Shown: positions 41,607 to 49,463 of the stretch, piece by piece
Layout of the letters: every line of letters begins with the position of its first letter
How positions within the stretch are numbered: position 1 is the first letter of the stretch
Source: CBDDBU01 sp965226045
GTDB taxonomy: Bacteria; Pseudomonadota; Alphaproteobacteria; VGEJ01
Reading direction: 5' to 3'
Assembly: GCA_965226045.1 (NCBI GenBank)
Contig: CBDDBU010000022.1
Span: 1-64,000, forward strand
Length of the DNA: 64,000 nucleotides
The notes under the pieces: generated by a model
Told to the model about the DNA's origin: nothing
The model's database searches: none
The model's input: the letters and a program-made list of their open reading frames with translations, nothing else
Translations under genes and position numbers: made by a program

Positions 41607-41716
41607 GTTCGAGACGGCGCTTCGTATGCTTCGAGACGGCGCTTCGCGCCTCCTCAGCATGAGGCTAGGTTTGTCCTCATCCTGAGGAGCAGTCCGAAGG
41701 GCTGCGTCTCGAAGGA
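41607..41716. repeat. Nested palindromic repeat between ubiE and ubiB
   Basis: The outer arms are TTCGAGACG and CGTCTCGAA, and the inner arms TCCTCAGCATGAGG and CCTCATCCTGAGGA (one mismatch). Inside, CTTCGAGACGGCGCTTCG and GTTCGAGACGGCGCTTCG form a short direct repeat. This CCTCAGCATGAGG type is a familiar interspersed palindrome in alphaproteobacterial genomes. The ubiE-ubiB mRNA would carry the hairpin in its spacer. Confidence 0.75.
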
Positions 41717-41760
41717 TCGGAGCAGGAGTTTTTCAGCTGTCCGCCGAGGCGGGCGTAGCC

Positions 41761-43314
41761 ATGTTTGAGAGCGTTCGCCATCTCGCGCGGCTGTTGTCGA
41801 TCGGCCGCACCCTGGTGCGCTACGACGCGCTGTTCTCGCTCGAAACACTCGACCTCGGCGTGGCGGTGGCGTGGTTCGCGCGTGTCTTTGGGGGCCGGGC
41901 CGATTCGCGCTTCGTTGGCCAGCGTCCCGGCGCGCGGCTGGCGGCGGCCCTCCAAGCGCTCGGCCCCAGCTTCATCAAACTCGGCCAGTTGCTGTCGACC
42001 CGGCCCGATCTGATCGGCGCGGCTCTGGCCGACGACCTTGCTACGCTGCGCGATCGAATGCCGGCCTTTGCCGCAGCGCAGGCTCGACAGGCAATCGCGA
42101 CCGAGCTTGGAAGGCCGGTCGAGGCGCTGTTCTCGGCGTTTGATGAGCGGCCGATTGCCGCCGCATCGATCGCCCAAGTCCATTTCGCGGTCACCAGCGA
42201 CGGGCGCGCGGTCGCGGTGAAGGTGCTGCGCCCCGGCATCGAACGCGCCTTCGAGCGCGACCTCGCCTTGTTCCAGTGGCTCGCCGAGACGGCCGAGCGC
42301 ACGCGTCCCGCCCTGCGCCGGCTGCGGCCGATCGCGGTGGTGAGAACGCTCAAGGATAGCGCCACGATGGAGATGGACCTGCGGCTCGAGGCGGCGGCGG
42401 CCTCCGAACTCGCGGCCAACTTCGCCGACGATCCCCGGCTCCAGGTGCCGGCGGTGGACTGGGAGCGCACGGCCAAACGGGTGCTGACATCGGCCCGCGT
42501 GGACGGCATCGCCATCGACAACCGTGAGGCGCTGATCGCGGCCGGCATCGACCTCCGGGCGGTCGCGGTCAGCCTGGTGCGGGTTTTTCTTCAGCAGGTG
42601 TTTCGCGATGGCTTCTTCCACGCCGATCTCCACCACGGCAACCTGTTCGTGACGCCCGAGGGCACGATTCACGCGGTCGATTTCGGCATCATGGGGCGGC
42701 TGGACGCGCCGATGCGCCGCTTCTTTGGCGAGCTGTTGCTGGCCTTCCTCAACGCCGACTACCGGCGCGCCGCCGAGCTTCATTTCGAGGCCGGCATCGT
42801 CGCGCCCGACCAGTCGGTCGACGCCTTCGCCCAGGCCTGTCGCTCGATCGGCGAGCCGATCCTCGGCCAGTCCTCGGACCACATCTCGATCGGCCGCCTG
42901 TTGGGACAGTTGTTCGAGACCACCGAGGCTTTTGCGATGGAAACCCAGCCTCAACTCTTGTTGCTACAGAAGACCATGGTGGTGGTCGAGGGCGTCGCGC
43001 GAGGTCTCGACCCCGAACTCAACATCTGGGAGGCCGGGCGCCCGGTGCTCGAGACCTGGGCGCGAGAGACGCTGGCGCCGGACGCCCAGCTCAAGTCGGC
43101 GCTGGGCCAGGTGGCCGGCGCAGCGCGGCGGTTCCCCGACCTCGTCGCCCGCGCCGAGGCGGCGGCCCGGGTGATGACGGCCGAGGGGCTGCGCCTACAC
43201 CCCGATAGCGCGCGCGACATCGCCGCCGCGCAAGCGCGATACCGCCGGCCGCTCCATCTCCTCGTGTGGCTCGCGGTGGTCTTGCTCACGGTTCTCCTGA
43301 TCAGCCAGATGTGA
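41761..43314 (+). CDS. ubiB: 2-polyprenylphenol 6-hydroxylase accessory ATPase UbiB
   Basis: UbiB/COQ8 atypical kinase-fold ATPase required for ubiquinone synthesis, 517 residues. The family KxGQ motif is FIKLGQLLSTRPDL, the A-rich loop SIAQVHFA, the invariant Lys in VAVKVLRPG, and the catalytic and metal loops HADLHHGN and VDFGIMGRL. One or two C-terminal membrane segments (LHLLVWLAVVLLTVLLIS) anchor it. It lies downstream of ubiE. Confidence 0.95.
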   Translation: MFESVRHLARLLSIGRTLVRYDALFSLETLDLGVAVAWFARVFGGRADSRFVGQRPGARLAAALQALGPSFIKLGQLLSTRPDLIGAALADDLATLRDRMPAFAAAQARQAIATELGRPVEALFSAFDERPIAAASIAQVHFAVTSDGRAVAVKVLRPGIERAFERDLALFQWLAETAERTRPALRRLRPIAVVRTLKDSATMEMDLRLEAAAASELAANFADDPRLQVPAVDWERTAKRVLTSARVDGIAIDNREALIAAGIDLRAVAVSLVRVFLQQVFRDGFFHADLHHGNLFVTPEGTIHAVDFGIMGRLDAPMRRFFGELLLAFLNADYRRAAELHFEAGIVAPDQSVDAFAQACRSIGEPILGQSSDHISIGRLLGQLFETTEAFAMETQPQLLLLQKTMVVVEGVARGLDPELNIWEAGRPVLETWARETLAPDAQLKSALGQVAGAARRFPDLVARAEAAARVMTAEGLRLHPDSARDIAAAQARYRRPLHLLVWLAVVLLTVLLISQM

Positions 43315-43375
43315 CCCGCCGCCGTCTTGTTACTTACACGATATTCGCGTTAATTGCCGGTGCGACAACGCTCTC

Positions 43376-44584
43376 ATGGACATACTCATGGCACGGCGCA
43401 TTCTGCTGATCGTCGCGGGCGGCATCGCCGCCTACAAGAGCCTCGAGCTGATTCGCCGGGTGCGCGACCGGAGCCTGGCGGTGCGCGCGGTCCTGACCGA
43501 GGCGGGCGCGCAATTCGTGACGCCGTTGTCATTGGCGACGCTGTCGGGCGATCGCGTGTATTCGGACCTGTTCTCGCTCACCGATGAGCACGAGGTCGGG
43601 CACATCCGGCTCTCGCGCGAGGCCGAGCTGGTCGTGGTCGCGCCGGCGACGGCCAACCTGATGGCTAAGCTCGCGGGCGGCATCGCCGACGACCTCGCCT
43701 CCACCGTGCTGCTCGCCACCAACAAGCCGGTGCTGATGGCGCCGGCCATGAATGTCGAGATGTGGCGCCACCCGGCCACCCAGCGCGCCCTGGCGCGGCT
43801 CAAGGCCGATGGCGTGCGCTTCGTCGGCCCGGAGGCCGGCGATCTCGCCTGCGGCGAGGTCGGCGCCGGCCGGATGGCCGAACCGGCCGCTATCGTGGCC
43901 GCGATCGACACGCTGTTGAGCACCGAACGTCCGCTCGACGGCCGCCACGCGCTCGTCACCTCCGGCCCCACCCGCGAACCGATCGACCCGGTGCGCTATG
44001 TCTCAAACCGCTCGTCGGGCAAACAAGGCCACGCCGTCGCTGGCGCCCTCGCCCGCCTCGGCGCCGAGACGACGCTGGTGACCGGCCCGACCGCCGAGCC
44101 CGACCCAGCGGCGGTGCATGCGATCCATATCGAGACGGCGGCGGAGATGCTGGCGGCCTGCGAGGCGGCGCTGCCGGCCGATGTCGCGGTCTGCGCCGCC
44201 GCCGTCGCCGATTGGCGAGTGGCCGAGGCCGGCGTCCACAAGCTCAAGAAGGGGCGGAACGCACCGCGCCTGACCCTGATCGAGAACCCCGACATCCTGG
44301 CCACCTTGGCCTGCCGGGTGACGGGTCGGCCGCGACTGGTGATCGGCTTCGCGGCCGAAACCGAGGACCTGCTGGCGGCCGCCCACGCCAAGCGCAAGCG
44401 CAAGGGCTGTGACTGGATCGTGGCCAACGATGTCGCGAGCGGCGAGGCCTTCGACGGCGACGACAACGCAGTCCATCTGATCACCGCCGAGGGCGCGGAA
44501 TCGTGGCCGCGCATGACCAAGATCGCGATCGCCGAGCGCCTGGCCGACCGGGTCGCCTCGGCGCTCGGCGAGTCGAGGGACTAA
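43376..44584 (+). CDS. coaBC: Bifunctional phosphopantothenoylcysteine decarboxylase/phosphopantothenate--cysteine ligase CoaBC (Dfp)
   Basis: Two steps of coenzyme A synthesis. The flavodoxin-like CoaC domain has LLIVAGGIAAYKSLELIRR, the catalytic His in EVGHIRLSR, VAPATANLMAKLAGGIADDL, APAMNVEMW and LACGEVGAGRM. The CoaB domain has TSGPTREPIDPVRYVSNRSSGKQGHAVA and FAAETEDLL. The ATG at 43376 is used, with a second at 43388 (MARRILL). The stop overlaps the Rrf2 start (TAATG), giving a coaBC-rrf2-moeB unit. Confidence 0.95.
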   Translation: MDILMARRILLIVAGGIAAYKSLELIRRVRDRSLAVRAVLTEAGAQFVTPLSLATLSGDRVYSDLFSLTDEHEVGHIRLSREAELVVVAPATANLMAKLAGGIADDLASTVLLATNKPVLMAPAMNVEMWRHPATQRALARLKADGVRFVGPEAGDLACGEVGAGRMAEPAAIVAAIDTLLSTERPLDGRHALVTSGPTREPIDPVRYVSNRSSGKQGHAVAGALARLGAETTLVTGPTAEPDPAAVHAIHIETAAEMLAACEAALPADVAVCAAAVADWRVAEAGVHKLKKGRNAPRLTLIENPDILATLACRVTGRPRLVIGFAAETEDLLAAAHAKRKRKGCDWIVANDVASGEAFDGDDNAVHLITAEGAESWPRMTKIAIAERLADRVASALGESRD

Positions 44585-45050
44585 TGCTGCGTCCGTCGCG
44601 GAAGATGTGCCATGCGCTGGAGGCGGTGCTCGATATTGCTTGCGGCAACGGGTCCGAGCCGGTGCGAAGCACCGAGATCACGCGGCGCCAGGGCCTTCCG
44701 AAGCGCTATATCGAGCAGGTGATGCAGCGGCTGGTGCGGGCTGGCGTGCTGACCGGGGTGCGCGGACCCAGGGGCGGCTATCGCCTGGCGGGCGAGCGCC
44801 GGCGGGTCACGGTCGGCGCCATCGCGCGGGTGGTCTACGAGCTCGACGAACATGACGGCGGCGTCCGAGGACAAGGCGACGACGGGGCGAGGGCGGCGGC
44901 TCCGAGCTTGCTCGCGAGGTCATCCAGCCGCTATGGCGCGATCTCGAGAGTGACGTGATGGCGCGCCTCGATGCGATCACTATCGACGACCTGTGTGGCC
45001 GGGCGGTCTCGTGCGGCGCCGCCGACCAGCGGCGCGACACGGCGAACTAG
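44584..45050 (+). pseudogene. Rrf2 family transcriptional regulator, frameshifted
   Basis: The N-terminal winged helix is clear: MLRPSRKMCHALEAVLDIACG, EITRRQGLPKRYIEQVMQRLVRAG and GVRGPRGGYRLAGERR. The frame then runs into unrelated sequence after about DEHDGG, while the expected C-terminus GSELAREVIQPLWRDLESDVMARLDAITIDDLC is in another frame and ends at 45050. One missing base between about 44855 and 44900 would restore a 155-residue protein, the usual Rrf2 length. In the first frame the product would be 124 residues ending at 44958. No iron-sulfur cysteine triad is visible. Confidence 0.8.
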
Positions 45051-45054
45051 GGCG

Positions 45055-45849
45055 ATGGCGTTCTCGGAAGCGCAGGTCGATCGCTACGCCCGCCACATCA
45101 TCCTCAAGGAGATCGGTGGCGCGGGCCAGGCCAAGCTGATGTCCTCGCGGGTGCTGGTGATCGGCGCCGGGGGTCTGGGTTCGCCGCTTCTGCTCTATCT
45201 CGCGGCCGCCGGCGTCGGCACCATCGGTATCGTCGATGACGACGCGGTGAGCCTGTCGAACCTACAGCGCCAAGTCGTACACACCACCGACCAGCTCGGC
45301 GCGCCCAAGACCGAGAGCGCGGTGGCGATGATCGGCGGCATCAATCCCGACGTCACGATCGTCCCCCACACGATGCGGCTGGTCGAGAGCAACGCGCTCT
45401 CGCTGATCGGCGATTACGACCTTGTGGCCGACGGCAGCGATAATTTCGAGACCCGCTTCCTGGTCAACGACGCGTGTTTTTTCGCGCGCAAGACGCTGGT
45501 GTCCGGGGCGCTGCTGCGCTTCGATGGCCAGCTTTCCACATACAAGGCGCACCTCGGGCCAGAGCATCCGTGCTACCGCTGCCTGTTCCGCGAGCCACCG
45601 CCACCCGATCTCATCCCGAGTTGCGCGGAGGCCGGGGTGCTCGGCGCACTGGCCGGCGCCATCGGCTCGCTCCAGGCCATTGAGGTCGTCAAGGAACTGT
45701 TGGAGATGGGCGAAACCCTGTCGGGCAAGCTCTTGATCTTCGATGCGCTCGAAACCACGTTCCGCAAGGTGCGCGTCAAGCGCGACCCGGGCTGTCCGCT
45801 GTGCGGCGATCAGCCGGCCATCACCGATTTGTCGCGCCACGCCGCGTAG
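45055..45849 (+). CDS. moeB: HesA/MoeB/ThiF family adenylyltransferase
   Basis: E1-like enzyme that adenylates the C-terminal Gly of a ubiquitin-fold sulfur carrier (MoaD or ThiS). It begins DRYARHIILKEIGGAGQ and has the nucleotide loop VIGAGGLGSPLLLYLAAAG, DDDAVSLSNLQRQ, and zinc-binding CYRC and CPLC pairs. The conserved SCAEAGVLGALAG is present. The length is 264. It starts 4 bp after the Rrf2 stop. MoeB fits best, but ThiF cannot be excluded without its partners. Confidence 0.9.
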   Translation: MAFSEAQVDRYARHIILKEIGGAGQAKLMSSRVLVIGAGGLGSPLLLYLAAAGVGTIGIVDDDAVSLSNLQRQVVHTTDQLGAPKTESAVAMIGGINPDVTIVPHTMRLVESNALSLIGDYDLVADGSDNFETRFLVNDACFFARKTLVSGALLRFDGQLSTYKAHLGPEHPCYRCLFREPPPPDLIPSCAEAGVLGALAGAIGSLQAIEVVKELLEMGETLSGKLLIFDALETTFRKVRVKRDPGCPLCGDQPAITDLSRHAA

Positions 45850-45895
45850 GCCGAAAGTCAGCGCTCTCCTAGGTCAGGATGGCGCGCTGCCCGTT

Positions 45896-45907
45896 CCCCC
45901 TCCCCCC
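45896..45907. repeat. Left arm of a C/G palindrome interrupted by IS481
   Basis: CCCCCTCCCCCC is the exact complement of GGGGGGAGGGGG at 47180-47191. The same core forms the complete hairpin at 30181-30223. The IS481-family element lies between the two arms. Confidence 0.7.
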
Positions 45908-45948
45908 GACCCTACCCCACGTTGTATGGACCGGGGAGATAGGTGACA

Positions 45949-47162
45949 GGTGTTCGGAGACATGGTTGACAGATTTTGGCATGGATCAGCGTTTGAGTTG
46001 GGGGCTGTGCCGTGCCGTGGACAGAACGGTCGATCATGTCGTTTCGAGCGGAGTTTGTGATGTTGGCGAGCGGTGAGGGCGCGAACGTGCGGGGGCTGTG
46101 CCGGAGCTACGGGATCAGCGCGCAGGCGGGCTACAAGTGGTTGTCTCGGGCGGCGTCGGATCCCGAGGAACAGTTCGCCAACCGCTCGCGTCGGCCGCGT
46201 TCGAGCCCGGGCCGTACGCCGGCGGCGGTCGAGGCGAAGGTGGTGGCGCTACGCAGTGCGCATCCGCGTTGGGGCGGGCGCAAGCTGGCGCGCCGGCTTC
46301 ATGACCTGGGCGAGCCCAAGGTCCCGGCGCCCTCGACGATCACCGAGATTCTGCGCCGCCACGGGCGCTTGGACGAGGGCGAGTTCCTTACGCCTCACGC
46401 GATGATCCGCTTCGAGCGCGAGCGGCCCAACGAACTCTGGCAGATGGACTTCAAGGGACACTTCGCTCACGACGCCGGACGCTGCCACCCTCTCACCTTG
46501 CTCGATGATCATTCGCGCTTCTCGCTCTGTCTGGAGGCCTGCGCGAACCAACGCGGGGCCACGGTCGCGGCCAGCCTGGTGCCCACCTTCGAGCGTTACG
46601 GCTTGCCCCGGCGCATGGTGTTCGACAACGGTTCGCCGTGGGGCAACGGGCCGCGCGATCCCTACACCCCGCTCGGCGTCTGGCTCCTGCGCTTGGGTAT
46701 CGCCATCAGCCACAGCCGCCCCTATCACCCCCAAACACTCGGCAAGGACGAGCGCTTCCACCGCTCGCTCAAGGCCGAGGTGCTTCAGGGCCGGCGCTTC
46801 CGCGACCTTGGCCACTGTCGCAAGGCCTTCGCGGCCTGGCGTCATGTCTACAACCTCGAGCGGCCCCACGAGGCCCTCGACATGGCCGTGCCCGCAAGCC
46901 GCTATCAGCCCAGCCCGCGCGCCTATCCGCCGACCCCGCCGGCCATCGAATACGCCGCCGGCGATCGCGTGCGAAAGGTCCAGCACGGCGGCCGCGTCGA
47001 CTTCATGGGCAAGGCATGGCGCCTGCTACCCCGTCGTCGTCGTCCGCCCCACCCTTCGCGATGGCCTCTGGAACGTCTTCTTCATGACCCACAAGATCGC
47101 CCAGCTCGACCTGAGGCGATCACAGGACCATCTTCAACCTGTCAACCATGTCCCCGAACACC
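45949..47162 (+). mobile_element. IS481-family insertion sequence (IS3-like), about 1.2 kb
   Basis: The inverted repeats are GGTGTTCGGAGACATGGTTGACAG (45949-45972) and its complement at 47139-47162, with one mismatch. Outer boundaries may extend a few bases further, and no clear target duplication is seen. A 12-bp direct repeat AACACCCACAAG occurs twice at the right end (about 47157-47180). The element lies between moeB and the convergent dehydrogenase gene. Confidence 0.85.
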
Positions 47163-47209
47163 CACAAGAACACCCACAAGGGGGGAGGGGGTGGCTTCGG
47201 GCGGTCTAG
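46012..47209 (+). pseudogene. IS481-family transposase, frameshifted near C-terminus
   Basis: DDE transposase with an N-terminal helix-turn-helix (GANVRGLCRSYGISAQAGYKWLSR) and the catalytic residues WQMDFKGHF, VFDNGSPWG and KDERFHRSLKAEV. After GKAWRLL near 47030 the frame shifts: the expected end VRPTLRDGLWNVFFMTHKIAQLDL is one frame later. One extra base in the CTACCCCG stretch would explain it. The reading frame used for the end passes the right inverted repeat and stops at 47209. Confidence 0.85.
47180..47191. repeat. Right arm of a C/G palindrome interrupted by IS481
   Basis: GGGGGGAGGGGG is the exact complement of 45896-45907; see the left arm. Confidence 0.7.
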
Positions 47210-48193
47210 CTACGGCGCTTCGATCACGCGGTCGGGCGGGGTGTGGCCATCGACGAAGGTCTTGACGTTGACCAGCACCCGTTCGCCCATGGCGATCCGC
47301 CCCTCGACCGTCGCCGACGCGACGTGCGGCAGCAGCACCAGATTGCCGAGCTTCAGAAGCTCGCCGTCGACTTCCGGCTCGTGCTCGTAGACATCCAGCC
47401 CGGCGCTGGCGATCTTGCCCTCGCGCAGGAGTTCCACCAGCGCGGCTTGGTCGATGATCTCGCCGCGCGCGGTGTTGACGATGACGGCGTGCGGCTGCAG
47501 AAGCTTGAGCCGGCGCGCCGAGAGCAGGTGAAAGGTGGCCGGTGTGTGCGGGCAGTTGACCGAGACGATATCCATCCGCGCGATCATTTGGTCGAGGCTA
47601 TCCCAATAGGTCGCCTCGAGCTCCGCCTCGATCTCGGGATGGACGCGGTGGCGGTTGTGATAGTGGATGGACAGGCCGAACCCGCGCGCGCGCCGTGCCA
47701 CCGCCTGACCGATGCGGCCCATGCCGATGATGCCGAGCCGTTTGCCCCACAGCCGCTGGCCCAACAACAGGGTCGGCGCCCAGCCCTTCCAGCGGCCCTC
47801 GCGGATCATCACGGCGCCTTCGATCAGCCGCCGGGCCGAGGCCAGAACCAGGGCCATCGTCATGTCGGCGGTGTCCTCGGTTAGCACGCCGGGGGTGTTG
47901 GTGACGACCAGACCACCCTCCTTGGCGGCATCGAGGTCGATGTGATCGACGCCGGTACCGAAGCTCGCGATCAGCTTGAGGTTGGGGCCGGCGTTTTCGA
48001 TGACCGCGCGATCGATGCGATCGGTGACGGTGGGCACGACGATATCGGCCTCCTGGAAGGCCGCGATCAGCTCCGCCTCGCTCAGGGGCGCATCTTCGGC
48101 ATTGAGCCGCGCGTCGAACAGTTCCATCATCCGCGTCTCGATCAGCTCGGGGAGCTTGCGGGTGATGACGACGAGCGGCTTGTGACGGACCAT
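47210..48193 (-). CDS. D-2-hydroxyacid dehydrogenase (glyoxylate/hydroxypyruvate reductase type)
   Basis: NAD(P)-dependent reductase of the D-isomer 2-hydroxyacid dehydrogenase family, 327 residues. The Rossmann motif is LGIIGMGRIGQAVARRA, the catalytic Arg is in VNTARGEIID, Glu in DVYEHEPEV and His in LLPHVASATVEGR. It resembles alphaproteobacterial GyaR-like glyoxylate reductases. It converges with the IS481 element and diverges from the SH3 protein gene. Confidence 0.93.
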   Translation of the reverse strand: MVRHKPLVVITRKLPELIETRMMELFDARLNAEDAPLSEAELIAAFQEADIVVPTVTDRIDRAVIENAGPNLKLIASFGTGVDHIDLDAAKEGGLVVTNTPGVLTEDTADMTMALVLASARRLIEGAVMIREGRWKGWAPTLLLGQRLWGKRLGIIGMGRIGQAVARRARGFGLSIHYHNRHRVHPEIEAELEATYWDSLDQMIARMDIVSVNCPHTPATFHLLSARRLKLLQPHAVIVNTARGEIIDQAALVELLREGKIASAGLDVYEHEPEVDGELLKLGNLVLLPHVASATVEGRIAMGERVLVNVKTFVDGHTPPDRVIEAP

Positions 48194-48288
48194 CGGTGCT
48201 GACTCGCCCTCGCGATGCCGCCGCGACGAAGCGTCAGTCTCTACCAGAACTCCCCCGCACTGACAAACGCGGGGCCCCGATCACGGCC

Positions 48289-48834
48289 GTGAGCCGCCGC
48301 CCATTCCGCGCGTGCCTGATCGCCCCCGCTGTGGCCATGGCCGCCGTTGTGGCCCTGGTCGCCGTTGTGGCCGCGCTCCCGGCATGGCGACCAGCGGCGC
48401 TGGCAGCCTCAGCGGGTGAATCGGGCCTGCCACTGCCTCGTTTCGTCAGCCTGCGCGCCGCCGAGGTCAATGTCCGCACCGGTCCGGGCGTGCGCTACCC
48501 GATCGCCTGGGTCTACGTCCGCAGGGGATTGCCGGTCGAGATCACGGCGGAGTTCGGGCTGTGGCGCAAGGTCGTCGACATCGACGGCGCCGAGGGCTGG
48601 ATCCACCACATCATGACCTCGGGCGAGCGCACCGCGATCGTCATCGGCGGCATCCGCACGCTTTATCGGCGGCCCGAACCGACCGCGATGCCGATGCTGC
48701 ATGCGGAGCCGGGCGTTCAGGGTCGAGTGCTGGGGTGCCGCGCGTCGTGGTGCGAACTCGTGATCGAGGGGGTACGCGGCTGGACCCAGGCCGAGTTCCT
48801 ATGGGGGATATATCCCGGCGAGGATGTCCGCTAG
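48289..48834 (+). CDS. SH3 domain-containing exported protein
   Basis: An exported protein with bacterial SH3 domains, probably binding peptidoglycan or another envelope component. The first SH3 segment is AAEVNVRTGPGVRYPIAWVYVRRGLPVEI...WRKVVDIDGAEGWIHHIM; a second, shorter one ends CRASWCELVIEGVRGWTQAEFLWGIYPGE. The GTG at 48289 (VSRRPFRACLIAPAVAMAAV) gives a plausible signal peptide and leaves a 95-bp promoter gap to the divergent dehydrogenase; a GTG at 48196 would leave only 2 bp. Confidence 0.85.
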   Translation: MSRRPFRACLIAPAVAMAAVVALVAVVAALPAWRPAALAASAGESGLPLPRFVSLRAAEVNVRTGPGVRYPIAWVYVRRGLPVEITAEFGLWRKVVDIDGAEGWIHHIMTSGERTAIVIGGIRTLYRRPEPTAMPMLHAEPGVQGRVLGCRASWCELVIEGVRGWTQAEFLWGIYPGEDVR

Positions 48835-48846
48835 AGAGCGCTCGTC

Positions 48847-49440
48847 TCAGTCGAGGTCCTGGCAGATCTCCGGCCGCGCGTCGGCGCCGATGCGCGTGAT
48901 GTGGGGATAGTTGGCGTGGCCGATCTCGAGCAGCATCGGCACGCTGTCGTCACGGGCCCGGGCGGCCTGAGCCTCGGTCAGTGGAAAGTGCAGGAAATGC
49001 ACCGATGAGGTCCGTCCCGAGGCCTTGGTGCGCTCGACCTCGGACTCGGCGACGGCGCGCACGGTCTGATCGCCGATCTTGAGGCTCACGGTGTCCTCGA
49101 TCCCGCCGAGGCGTTCGAGTTCGCGATCGCGCCGCGCCGCATCGCCGATCCCGATCATCAGCGTGGCGACGAACTCGCGGCCCTGGGGCACCAGCGGGTT
49201 ATAGGCCTCCAACTCGCCCGCCACCTGGGCGGCGCCCCCGCGCTCGACGAACAGCATCTCGTGGACCTGCTGCCACATCGTGTCGTAGCTCTCGAAGTGA
49301 AAGGTCGCGAACGGGCCGACCTCGACCCGCCGGAGCGCTTTCGTGGCGTCCAGAGCGCGCCGGCGCTCTTCCCGCACGACGGCGTAGTCGTCCATCGACA
49401 TGAGGTCGGCGGGCGTGATCTCGTGGCTCGCACGCGGCAT
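48847..49440 (-). CDS. DUF3501 family protein
   Basis: A 197-residue protein of the DUF3501 family. Conserved segments are ITPADLMSMDDYAVVREERRRALDATK, VGPFATFHFESYDTMWQQVHEMLFVERG and FLHFPLTEAQAARAR. No catalytic motif is known. It is the last gene of the rubrerythrin and Fe-S protein operon, 23 bp downstream of the latter, and may be a partner in the same redox reaction (inference). Confidence 0.88.
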   Translation of the reverse strand: MPRASHEITPADLMSMDDYAVVREERRRALDATKALRRVEVGPFATFHFESYDTMWQQVHEMLFVERGGAAQVAGELEAYNPLVPQGREFVATLMIGIGDAARRDRELERLGGIEDTVSLKIGDQTVRAVAESEVERTKASGRTSSVHFLHFPLTEAQAARARDDSVPMLLEIGHANYPHITRIGADARPEICQDLD

Positions 49441-49463
49441 CTCGGATCGCCTTTCGTGCGGAT

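Noticed and set aside
41677..42954. A 425-residue minus-strand frame over ubiB
   Set aside because: Shadow of ubiB; no recognisable domain, and ubiB is complete in the other strand.
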